This document shows positions 15,801 to 24,232 of a stretch of DNA of 24,232 nt, piece by piece. The DNA is from Acanthaster planci. Lineage: Eukaryota; Echinodermata; Asteroidea; Valvatida; Acanthasteridae. The stretch is from assembly GCF_001949145.1 (NCBI RefSeq), contig NW_019091490.1:1121447-1145678 (forward strand). Reading direction: 5' to 3'. Under the pieces are notes generated by a model, which saw only the letters and a program-made list of their open reading frames with translations, made no database searches and had not been told where the DNA came from. Positions within the stretch are counted from its first letter, which is position 1. The number at the start of each line of letters is the position of its first letter. A program made the position numbers and the translations under genes.

Positions 15801-17255
15801 TAATTGACCCGATTTTGCTTTGCAAACTTTTCTTCCCTCGAGGTCTCAGTGCATTTCCACCCCCACTCTTTTTTTTCCCCAACACAGGAGCAGCCAAGCA
15901 TGTAGAGCTCCCCTCCAGTGACTCAGAAGAGCGAGAAGTGCCCACCGACATCTCCTTGGTAACGGGCAAACTGAGGTCCCTTGGGAGAACGGAGGAAGCG
16001 TCTGATGTGACTGCGTCCGACGCCTTAGTCAGACGGGACAAAATGATGACGGTGGGCACAGTGCATGCCAATGCCAGTATGTACGGTTCTTTTGCTCAAA
16101 AAGGGTCCAGTGTTTATTCCCAATCTCTGGTTGGAAACTTGGGCCAGAAGTTGAGTTTGGAGAGAGACATTGGGCCAGTTCGTTCAAGGACCACTAGTTA
16201 ACTAGTGGTTGGTTTGTGATGTGCCTGTGCAGTGAAGTTGAGGTGCAAATGACCCTAGTCAACCGTGGCCAGGTCATCAGGCCGAAGGGGAGAAAAGGTG
16301 GTGGCAGGAAAGGCAAAATAGCGCAAATAAAAGTGAAAGTTGTCGTTCACTAGCGACATACTGTTTTCCCTGGCATTTTTCTTATAACTGGTCCCCTCTG
16401 CACTGTGCTATTAAAAACGATTTATGGCAACCACTGATGCGACCAACCTCGATAGGTCGGTCGCGAATAAATGACTAGACTGGTCCAACCATTGTTGACT
16501 AGCGTGTGCTCGATCAGAGTAGTCGAACTATGGTTAACTATGGTCCTTTATAAAACTTGCCCACCCCTGTACATTGGAAATGTGTTAGGCTACTGATGGA
16601 TCACCCTCTCTGTGGAAATGAGTCACAAGTCACCCGAGCCACTTCTGAGTAACAGGCCTTAAAAAGAATCTTGCATCATGGAAATCATTGGGAATCTTCA
16701 ACTTTTTTTACCCACATAATGTCCAGTTTCATCAGGATGCCAGATATGAGTGAAACAAAGAGCCGAGCTTGCTCTAACAAACTGAAACAAAAATTACCAA
16801 AAAAATTGGCCTTACGACTCAATTTCACCGAGTGAGTCACAATTTTCCCGAGCTCAAAAATTTTCTTAGCAGAAATAGGATTTGCTTAGAAAAAATAGGT
16901 TACCAGCCAAAAATTTATGGTATGTGCATTTCATGTGACTGGTTCTCGGCTCCTTTTTGGTAAGCGCATCAATTTCCTAAGCAAGATTTTCTGCCGAGAG
17001 GCTTTACGGGTCATGGCTTGTTGCCCAAGTTGCTTTCGTCACTCCACTACAAAATTAAACCATTTTTAAGGCTCATATTCTTGAACAGAACAAATTCAGC
17101 TGAGGGTGCTCTCCATTTTCTTCTCTGCAGGCGAGTTCTTGGCGGGGAGGTCCTGGCAGGGGTTGGAGCAGCAGCTGGGCCAGACGCCCGTTGCCAAGGC
17201 CGTGGAGGGCAGGTTGGGCATAGCAGCCAGCTACAGCGGGGAGTCTACAGGCTAA
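12655..17255 (+). CDS. DPH2: DPH2, 2-(3-amino-3-carboxypropyl)histidine synthase subunit 2
   Basis: DPH2 forms a heterodimer with DPH1. The complex transfers the 3-amino-3-carboxypropyl group of SAM to a histidine of eEF2, the first step of diphthamide synthesis in the cytosol. Six exons (12655-12804, 13063-13175, 13860-14080, 14588-15310, 15888-16076, 17131-17255) join in frame to 506 residues plus TAA; vertebrate DPH2 is about 490. Recognisable segments are [10 protein letters not shown] (51-60), [14 protein letters not shown] (ending at 93), HFGRACLSP (106-114), [37 protein letters not shown] and the C-terminal [15 protein letters not shown]. Candidate 4Fe-4S ligands are Cys89 or 90, Cys111 and Cys358; family data assign three spaced cysteines to this role. 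An acidic linker (GGDDDDGTD) lies near residue 205. The start at 12655 has G at -3 and +4 and aligns with the family N-terminus. Confidence 0.96.
12805..13062 (+). other. DPH2 intron 1
   Basis: A 258-base intron; nothing else recognised. Confidence 0.85.
13063..13175 (+). CDS. DPH2: DPH2 exon 2 (residues 51-88, last codon split)
   Basis: Acceptor CCTGTAG, chosen because it yields [15 protein letters not shown] downstream TTGCAG would delete VALQ. Donor GGAAG|gtacac is phase 2, inside the Ser codon of YGS|CC. Confidence 0.94.
13176..13859 (+). other. DPH2 intron 2
   Basis: Contains the ACTCRT repeat; no further exon. Confidence 0.85.
13229..13305. repeat. Degenerate ACTCGT/ACTCAT repeat in DPH2 intron 2
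   Basis: Recurrent ACTCGTACTCATACTC-type hexamers over about 75 bases, interrupted by unrelated bases; a decayed short tandem repeat. Confidence 0.6.
13860..14080 (+). CDS. DPH2: DPH2 exon 3 (residues 88-162), Fe-S cysteines
   Basis: Acceptor TTCTACAG completes Ser88, followed by [20 protein letters not shown] and [17 protein letters not shown]. Of two adjacent GT donors, the second (GTAG|gtacgt) is required to keep frame with exon 4 ([11 protein letters not shown]). Confidence 0.94.
14081..14587 (+). other. DPH2 intron 3
   Basis: AT-rich. A decayed direct repeat (TTTGTTTCCAAAAGCC and TTTATTCCAAAAGCC, near 14459 and 14498) is the only structure noted. Confidence 0.8.
14588..15310 (+). CDS. 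DPH2: DPH2 exon 4 (residues 162-403), main catalytic-fold exon
   Basis: Acceptor GTCCCAG; donor CCAG|gtaatt, phase 1. The longest exon (241 codons). It contains [59 protein letters not shown] (Cys358) and [16 protein letters not shown]. Confidence 0.96.
15311..15887 (+). other. DPH2 intron 4
   Basis: The exon 4 frame stays open for 29 codons into this intron before TGA. Nothing else recognised. Confidence 0.85.
15888..16076 (+). CDS. DPH2: DPH2 exon 5 (residues 403-466)
   Basis: Acceptor AACACAG after a C/T-rich tract; donor GCCA|gtatgt, a strong site, phase 1. It encodes a Ser/Glu-rich linker and [12 protein letters not shown], matching the DPH2 D.SLITG segment. Reading on into the intron stays open to a stop near 16200. 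Confidence 0.93.
16186..16548. mobile_element. Candidate MITE bounded by related GTTAAC palindromes (DPH2 intron 5)
   Basis: The left end (16186-16209) reads AAGGACCACTAGTTAACTAG; the right end on the opposite strand (16548-16527) reads AAGGACCATAGTTAACCATA. Both ends are near-palindromic themselves. A hairpin (GCGACCAACCT/AGGTCGGTCGC, 16439-16464) lies inside. No target duplication was identified, so boundaries are tentative. Confidence 0.4.
16190..16209. repeat. Perfect 20-base palindrome
   Basis: ACCACTAGTTAACTAGTGGT is its own reverse complement. It forms the left end of the candidate element described over 16186-16548. Confidence 0.9.
16858..17008. mobile_element. Foldback MITE-like element, AAGCAGAAA family (DPH2 intron 5)
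   Basis: The left arm (CTTAGCAGAAATAGG, TTTGCTTAG, GGTTACC) is matched by the reverse complement of the right arm (CTCGGCAGAAAATC, TTGCTTAGG, GCTTACC). The same AGCAGAAACAGGTTACCAGC-type sequence occurs in the element at 20522-20692, so this is an interspersed family. Confidence 0.6.
17131..17255 (+). CDS. DPH2: DPH2 exon 6 (residues 466-506), C-terminus and stop
   Basis: Acceptor TCTCTGCAG. It encodes [20 protein letters not shown], then a short [12 protein letters not shown] tail and TAA at 17253-17255. RSWQGLE..LGQTPV is a DPH2 C-terminal hallmark. Confidence 0.95.
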
Positions 17256-17964
17256 GGAAGATCACCAGTGCGTGGCAGGGTTCTGATTTCTCAGGATTTT
17301 TTTTTTTTTTCGGCATTTCAGAAATTCCGGGTTTTGAGAATTCAGTCATGCGGGGCCTTGCTACTTCTGTGCACATTTGGAAAAGATGACTATTGGAGCT
17401 CCGTAGGACCTCTGCTCAAGGGGCAAAATTCACTGAACTAAATCGAGAGCCAGTGGCAAATCCCAGGTTTGGCGAACATCATGTAGCTTTGTCACAAAGG
17501 TTGAGAGCATGGATCAACTACTCCACACAGCGCGCTCTTCTGACAGTGACAACCAGACCGTTAAATTTGCAACCCCAAAATATGTCACCTTAAAATATAA
17601 TATGCTCTACAGACTGCTAAGACTGATATCAGACGCATTTGAGTGGCAAATAAACAAGTTCATAAATCAGTTCTCAGTGTGAGAAATTGAGCAGGATTTG
17701 AAATCATCTCCTTCAGATGACTGCAGCGGGACTTTAACTCATAAAATCGGTGCAAATTGTATCAGGATTTCCGAGTAATTTGCCGTTTGTTCAGTATTCA
17801 CATTTGTGGGACACACATTAATATCTTCAGGATGAGAGGGCTAGACAGTGGATTTGGAGACCCATTCTGGTTGAGTCTTGGTCTGGTCTTTGGTTTACGA
17901 TTTCTCAGTCATCTTCTGTGTTCACTTTGAAAGACATTTTTATCCAAATCTGTGCAACAATAAA
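17256..17964 (+). other. DPH2: Probable DPH2 3' UTR
   Basis: Non-coding sequence from the stop codon to the AATAAA at 17959. It includes a run of 14 T at 17297-17310 and an earlier AATAAA at 17649-17654 that could give a shorter transcript. The short open frames in it show no family resemblance. Confidence 0.6.
17959..17964 (+). terminator. DPH2 poly(A) signal AATAAA
   Basis: Canonical hexamer 704 bases after the DPH2 stop codon, followed 50-60 bases later by a T/GT-rich stretch (TGTATATTGTTT) that could act as the downstream element. Confidence 0.55.
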
Positions 17965-18165
17965 GTCTGAATGTAAGGGCTATTATTAAATACAAATTTC
18001 CGATATCACGATGTATATTGTTTAAATTGAGAATCGTACATGAAATTTTGTTTTTGCACTGATTTGTTCAGTGTAAGAGGACATCAATTTTCAAAATCAA
18101 AGAGACAAAAATAAATTTAACAAAAGAAACACAGAAAACTATCTGGTGTCTACAAAAATTTCTCA

Positions 18166-18171
18166 TTTATT
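18166..18171 (-). terminator. Minus-strand poly(A) signal of a convergent gene
   Basis: TTTATT on the plus strand reads AATAAA on the minus strand. It is followed downstream on that strand by a U/GU-rich tract (about 18115-18140, TTTTCTGTGTTTCTTTTG). This is the layout expected at a 3' end and lies about 200 bases from the DPH2 signal. Confidence 0.5.
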
Positions 18172-20279
18172 CGGCAGATTTGCATAAGCATCCATAAAGA
18201 CAGCAAAAACCAGGGTTTTGAAAACAATTTGGATACCGACTGTTACCACTGATTTTTTACAATGACATTTAAATCAGAGAATGTCAGTGTTTAAAGAATT
18301 CTTTTATCCATGGATGGGCCGAGTTTTGTTACACCACAGAACTAAAATTTCTCCTCAACAGTTGCAATAAAGTTTCCATTTTTAGGGGGGTTGGGGTAAG
18401 GTTTAGGCAATACGTAACTTAGCGTGGTAGGACAGTTTTTTAAACGGAGGCACGCCTCAATACCCTTCAAAAAATCTCTATGAAGGATGTGACGTCCGAT
18501 ACCAAAATCTGGGGTTTCTAGAACGTTCAAATGCCATTCCAACAACACAATAATCCAAAGACATTGGTCACTTAAAACAATTTTTGAAACTTACTCTGAA
18601 GTTAAATTACAATTCATCCGTAACCAGTAAGTGCCCGGTTGTGGTGTGTGGTGTCAAATATTTTGATGTGTTGGAAAAAAAAATCAAATCAAATCACAAT
18701 GTGCTTGATTTTAATACAATCATGCAGCAAAAAGGACAAACTGCTTCAAGTGGCCACAAAAATGAATCAAAAAATGCATTAAAAAAACCCAAACAGGGTA
18801 CAGGTAACAATTAGTCAATACCAGTCCATCCTTACATAGGGTGCGCAGAGCTGGTAATCAGTGGATCACATTTTAGGGCTGAATCCACAGAGATTTGTGT
18901 AGTTCAAACCCATTAAAAGACATGACTTCAAGTCAAAAACAGAACATCAAACCAATACAAAAAGCTGAAGTATTGAAGGACTGGTGTCAATATACAATGA
19001 CCATTTTTGAAGCAGTTTCATGTTTGCTGTTTGTTTAAGCATTTTTATAATAAACCAATCTAAAAAGCCAAGCCTTGTGGTATTCTGAACAATCACATTC
19101 GCCAATGTGCATGCACACTATGTCTCATTCCGCTGGCAAATGTTCATGGCCCATGTGCTTAGTGGGCGGGACAACAGTGGACTGGCCCAATTGGAATCTC
19201 AGCGCCCAATTTATCTTCCTATTCTGCACAGGCTGATCATTACAAACATAATCACAAAAACCTCAGGAAAAAAAAAGGTTTCACACAGAAAGACAAAAAC
19301 CTCTTTCCTCTATATATCTATCAAAACAGAGCCCTGACCCGCAGAACCACAGAACCTCAAGTACATGAAAATACAAATCACATGTAGTGCTCTGACAACA
19401 AAAAAAAAATCCCGCAATATTCAAATAACTGAATATTCAAGTATTTCCTGGTGTTATAGTCCATGCTGCAATTTAGCACTTGAGCCGGATAGTACCTAGG
19501 CTTGTCACAGGTGCTAAATATGGGTGGGGTGGCTTCTCTTCAAAGTTTGACACGCAGCTGGCATCAAAAGAAGACGCCCCACCCCAGTTAATTGTAAAGG
19601 TAAATCAGTTGAAATAATAAAGAAAAATGAAAAACACAAACAAATGCACTGATACACACCCAAAGTGTTTAACTATACGTACCAATCCAAAATTATGAAA
19701 ACTGAACGAAGTTCTTTTTTTTAACAAAACAAAAACATGTCTCTCTGAAAATTAGCCAGAATTGATAGTAACATGCCATCTCTTTTTTTTTTTGTCTCGA
19801 AAATATACATACATTCTACAAAAAGTACCTAAGTGCACATTCTTAGTAGCTTAATTTGTTAAAATTCTTTACAAACATGTACACTGGTGGTTTTTTTGTG
19901 TGCACTAATGTAGGAGACCAACTTTCGTGTACTGCAAACGCTTCTTATGAGGTGTATGAAATTTGGCAGCTGTGTCCGGAAAGGCATTTAATTGGTGTGC
20001 TAGCTGTATGCCCGCTTACAAGTATGGTTAGACTTGCTGCAATACGTGTACGTAAGGCAACAGTCAGGCAGACTTTCACGTTCAACTCAAGTGATCCATG
20101 ATTAGCTTTCAGTTTGCTGGCATATAAGCCGTTTTGTCCAGGAGTGCATACATGTTTAAGTGGTTAGCCACCTGTAAGGACCTGTAAGGCAAACCCCATA
20201 TCCCTTCCCCTCCTGGTGAATTTTCTTTTGAATTGAACCCCGAATCGGCTGATGCTCATGCAAGATATTTCTATCAACC

Positions 20280-20480
20280 CGCCTAAACCCACAACCCTCT
20301 CCCAAATTTCTGCCTGTCCCACTTCACTGTTCCCAGCCCCAGTTCTGCCCCTGCCCCACTAGAATAATACGTTCTCCATACCATCCCTATAGCCATCCTA
20401 CAGCTTACCCCACCCACCCCACCAATCCCCAACCAACCCAACCCCTTTTAACCCACCAAACCCCTTCCAACCCAACTAAA
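20280..20480 (-). repeat. C-rich low-complexity tract with G-quadruplex potential on the minus strand
   Basis: Decayed CCCCA/CCCAA repeats. On the minus strand, 20408-20430 has four G runs of three or four with loops of 6, 1 and 1, fitting a quadruplex. If the region is a minus-strand 3' UTR this would be in the RNA. Confidence 0.55.
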
Positions 20481-20521
20481 ACCCATCCAACCCAATCGTC
20501 TATTGCTTTCCCATGTGCCCC

Positions 20522-20692
20522 GGGCCCAACTTTATGGAGCTCTTCAAGTTACCACTGAGCAAACTTAAAAGCTGGGAACCATTCACAAGCAGTGTTTGCT
20601 GCACGACATCTTAGCTGGTAACCTGTTTCTGCTAAGCAGATTTTTTTGTGCCAAGCAATTTGCCCCCCTCTGCAGCTCCATGAAATGGGCCC
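20522..20692. mobile_element. 171-bp MITE-like element with GGGCCC termini
   Basis: The left terminus GGGCCCAACTTTATGGAGCT and, on the opposite strand, GGGCCCATTTCATGGAGCT are terminal inverted repeats. The inside carries TTAGCTGGTAACCTGTTTCT and CTAAGCAGA, shared in reverse complement with the DPH2 intron 5 element. No coding capacity; target duplication unclear. Confidence 0.7.
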
Positions 20693-23159
20693 CTGGCGCC
20701 AGACTACCCACCATCAAACACAAATAGGTGTCTGGTTCCCAAACTAAAACTGTTAAAACACCCCTTCCCCATATTAAGGCCCAAAGGCTAACATCCCAAT
20801 TTCCCCATCGTTTCAAATCAACCCTAACCTCCAAAGGCATATGGAAACAAAAATCCTATTGAAGTTTGGAGGACAAGGTTAATGAAAGTTTGGACCAATC
20901 AGAGGACATCGCTGTACACTCACAGGGGGCTTAGAAATGCCTTTAGTCACAATATTCAACTGCCTAGTAGCACATCAAAACAGTTTCTGGGTACAAGTGT
21001 GAGCTATCCTGTACTCTGATTGGTCAATAAAAGCAAAAGTAATTTCACAAGAGTGAATGGGGGAGGCTTTTGAAACTGAAGCACTGCGTCTTGAAGTCAG
21101 CCGATCAATTCTGCTTCAAGACACTAATGCAATTGTTATCCGACCCCCCCAACTTGCTCCCCACTTCCCCACCCACAAAAGCCTCCCTCCCTCCAAAAAC
21201 TGCTCCTGCAGTTCTAAAAAAGGACCCTTCTGGTCAGGAATCAGTCTGCAATTTAACAGCAGCCTCAACATAAAGATTGTCTACGTTCTTGCATTTAAAA
21301 AGTTGTCAAAAAAGTTTACTTCTTTTTGTGTTCAATTGTTTTTTTAAAAAAATATTTTCTGATGCCAATGACCACATCACAATTCCTGACCAGAGGAAAT
21401 CCACGCATTAGAAAGCCTCCACTCCCCATTTCCACAAATCAAAGATGGAAGCTTGCCCCCGATTCAACAAATTCAATTAACCTCTGAGAAAATCCTGTAC
21501 AAACTTAGAAAAAATGCTCAGAATTATTCCATCTTCTGAGACCTATAGATACACGTATACGGAAATGGGAAGTAGAGTTTCACAAGATCAACAACATGTC
21601 CCTTGTTAATTACATGTTAACATTTTGCATAAGCCAAGCCCATAGCCAGATTTCTTTGACCTGTCTGCCTGCTGTCTCTAAGATAGTGTGTCATTTTCCA
21701 ATGCCTTGTAAAATGGCTTAAATGTACAAATAAGGTACTACTTATGACAGCAACAAGAAAAGAGTAATTTCAGTCTGTTAAACTCTTCAGGTTCCTGCCA
21801 AGATTTCAACATTCTGACTAAGGGCCTGCTTCTGACAAAATCCACTAAAAAATACTAAAACTCAATTATATTCTTGAACACAACACAACACTTCTCATTC
21901 AATTGCACTTTATTTTTCTTAAAGGAGGGATATTTTCCTGAAATTTTGAAAAATGAAGACAGAAGCTTCTCACGAATTCTTTCAACAGTACAATAGGGTC
22001 TCAGTGAGAATTCCTGAAAAGTTTCTTTTCTTCAACAACGTTATGCAAAATTCCACACAAAATTTCACCAAGGGGCATACACACAGTGACAATTCCATGA
22101 ACAAATCCCGTGCGTCCTGTGCGCAGTTGGCAATATCTCCAATTCAAGTTCTGATGGGCATACAAAAATATTAAAATCTCGTAGATGGCAACAGATTTTG
22201 TGTGGCATTTTACATGACAAATAATTTACCCAGGTTAACAAAAACAAGATTTTAAAATGTGTAAATTTATCTATACAATGGAAAAATAATGTAAAAATAA
22301 GAATTACAAAATAAAAAAAAAATGAGCAAGGCCAATTAAGGGGTTCCCTCTATTTCATGGCACACTCAAATTTGGTTGGGAGAAAGCCAACTATGATTGC
22401 TTGTTCATGGTTGGTAAAACCCAAAACCTTTCACATTTCTCTCAAATAAAATGGATCCAAAATGAAACTCAGTTTTGCTTCTATTTATTCAATGACCATA
22501 CTTTTCCTTTTCCATGGTGCTTTGGTAACATCTGAAACTTAATAATCTGAAGTGAATAAGGATGAATTGGACAAAAACGCAAAACTGAATGAACAAGCTC
22601 AAAAACATTCGCTCTCACCACAAAGACGGGGGAAAAAACCATTTCGATGCATTTCAATAATCCAGTAGCTCATACTTTTCACAGAAATGAAATATGCCGC
22701 ACATTTCTCAAAATACATTGACTAATGATGTTATTGAAATTAAAAACAAAGGAATGGATTTTTCTGACAAGGACCTAAAGTTGCACAGTTGCTCTTATTG
22801 CAAATGTATGAAAGTACGAAAAGATGATGTAACCATTAACATGTAACACTTGAAACGACGCACACAGTACCAAGCATAGAAACTTACAACTCACAGGATT
22901 GCTCGCAGTTGTAGTGTCTATGCTTAAATACGTCAGTGCAGCTTCAAAAGCAAACTGTGATGCTGAGTGGAAAGCTTTCTTCAAATGGTATAAATAACAA
23001 GGAGCATTGACAACATAAACCGTTGTATAAATATGGACAATAAGGGTGAAAAACAAGTGTCCATAATTGGTGCAAAATAAGCCACCCTTTTTTCCTTTTA
23101 TAAATTTACATCTTTACACTGATCAGATCTCTGGTCAAATATAAACAAGTGTTATACAG

Positions 23160-23167
23160 TATTTACA
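23160..23167 (-). promoter_or_regulatory. Pumilio response element (minus strand)
   Basis: Minus strand TGTAAATA matches the PUF-protein consensus UGUANAUA. Relevant only if the region is transcribed leftward as a 3' UTR. Confidence 0.3.
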
Positions 23168-24200
23168 AACAAAAAAAGTCTTCCCAACCGTGCAAAAAAA
23201 CCCCACTGTCCACAAAAGTCAATGTGATATGATCCACTTCGGGTGTATGAACTGCCGACGTCAAGCATTTCAAAGGTAAATAAAAACTGTACAGAAACAA
23301 ATGATGATTACTGCCAGAGGGGAAGCCATGGCCATTTCATGCCAACAGAAATGTGGTTGGGCACTGATCAAATTCACTGGTTCGTTGGGGAAGTCACAAA
23401 CAATAATGTGTGCATGTGCCGGGGCGCACTTGGGTGCGAACGCTGATCTAACAGACAATATCCGAAATTTTGAAGGCGTAAGTCAAAAATCAAAGCAGAA
23501 CATTTTCTTGAGGTAGTACAAGCTATGCCATAGTACAGATCATTTAACGTAGGAAATTCAAATTCTGGAACTGTTCGATTAACACTCTTCCAATTCAAGA
23601 CAACCGTTACTGTTGGTAAAGTCAATACAGTGTTTCTATAGTTGTAAAAAAAATCATACAAAGTAAAGGCAAATCTTAAAATATTACACACGCATTCCAA
23701 TAATATGACTCTTCAAAACTGTGTTAAAAAAAGCAAGTTCTCATCGATAAATAAAAATTTGTTTTGTTTTTTACACAACCACAAGTACAAATTTGGTGGA
23801 AGCTTTTTTTTTTTACGCAAATATAACGACAAAGGGGTAACTAAAATACAAGAAAGTTTGACGTAAAACAGCAGGCCGTTTTTCTGTTCTCATGGAGAAA
23901 AATAAGTTCGCCTCCAGCAAAAGGCTTTCCGCTCCTCTTCTGCCGCTCCCACTAGGCCCCCTTCATTTTTTTTTTCATTCTGGTCACGTCACTCAACAGA
24001 CCTCTCGCTGTCTCGACTAGCTTCGCGCCACTCCAACAGCTAGGGGGCCCCCTCGCACAGAACTGGGCTTCCACAAAATGGACCTAAGATTGTTCCCTTT
24101 CTCCCTCCCTTGCAACGAAGGGCCAACGATTAAGTTCCCCGTGCTGCCTGCTGGGCTAAAAACAGCACTGATCTGATGAAGACGAGCATCTTTCCCGGGC

Positions 24201-24215
24201 GGGGGGGGGGGGGGG
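24201..24215. repeat. Poly-G run (15 G)
   Basis: Fifteen consecutive G directly before AATTC near the right edge; a site prone to polymorphism and sequencing error, so any frame read through it is unreliable. Confidence 0.9.
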
Positions 24216-24232
24216 AATTCGCACTGGACAAA

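Larger units (their letters stand above)
16077..17130 (+). other. DPH2 intron 5
   Basis: Holds the candidate GTTAAC-palindrome element (16186-16548) and the AAGCAGAAA-family foldback (16858-17008), which together make up about half of the intron. Confidence 0.85.
18172..24232 (-). other. About 6 kb non-coding region, probable long 3' UTR of a gene entering from the right
   Basis: AT-rich sequence with no exon-like coding segment on either strand. The inference of a minus-strand 3' UTR rests on the poly(A) signal at 18166 and the absence of any other gene. Contents: a MITE-like element (20522-20692), a C-rich/G4-capable stretch (20280-20480), a Pumilio-type element (23160-23167), many A or T homopolymers, a tandem 10-mer (ACCTGTAAGG twice near 20172) and a G15 run near the edge. 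A frame open from the right edge to a stop at 24017-24019 (minus) could be the end of that gene's CDS, but it shows no recognisable domain. Confidence 0.4.

Noticed and set aside
20580-20840. 85-codon minus-strand frame
   Set aside because: Half of it lies in the MITE-like element and it has no recognisable protein features.
1-24232. A new multi-gene system or horizontally transferred cluster
   Set aside because: Both genes are ordinary conserved eukaryotic genes with introns; no toxin, defence, phage or biosynthetic cluster signatures were seen.

Overview
The window is animal genomic DNA: intron-rich protein genes with GT-AG introns, AT-rich introns carrying short inverted-repeat transposons, CpG-bearing intergenic sequence and AATAAA poly(A) signals. 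The many TAGGCCTAC and TACATGTAC palindromes, together with the two protein sequences, suggest an invertebrate deuterostome, most likely an echinoderm. That placement is an inference. No bacterial, phage or viral genes were recognised.

Layout from left to right: (1) 242-11856, minus strand: the 5' half of SMC2, the condensin ATPase subunit. Twelve consecutive exons (639 codons) were resolved by splice sites, reading phase and family similarity. They cover the ATP-binding head half (Walker A, Q-loop), the N-terminal coiled coil and the first part of the hinge. The rest of the gene lies beyond the left edge. (2) 11857-12654: a 798-bp head-to-head intergenic region, probably a shared bidirectional promoter, with a perfect NRF-1/P3A2-type palindrome and a YY1-like site. 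(3) 12655-17255, plus strand: a complete six-exon DPH2 gene (506 residues) for diphthamide biosynthesis, with a small uORF just before its start codon and a poly(A) signal near 17959. (4) 18166-24232: about 6 kb without a recognisable gene. A minus-strand AATAAA at 18166-18171 with a U/GU-rich downstream stretch suggests this is the long 3' UTR of a gene entering from the right, convergent with DPH2.

The introns hold the accessory content. Intron 8 of SMC2 has a nine-copy 28-bp minisatellite that starts at the 5' splice site of exon 8. Intron 9 opens with a GA microsatellite that forms part of its splice site. Intron 1 holds a MITE with a clear target-site duplication and, 15 bp away, a foldback palindrome. 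Intron 2 holds another strong inverted repeat. DPH2 intron 5 and the downstream region share a further MITE-like family.

SMC2 (chromosome condensation) and DPH2 (modification of translation factor eEF2) do not act in one pathway. What links them here is the shared promoter region. I found no evidence of a new multi-gene system; the unusual signals are repeat/splice-site juxtapositions, foldback elements and the promoter arrangement.
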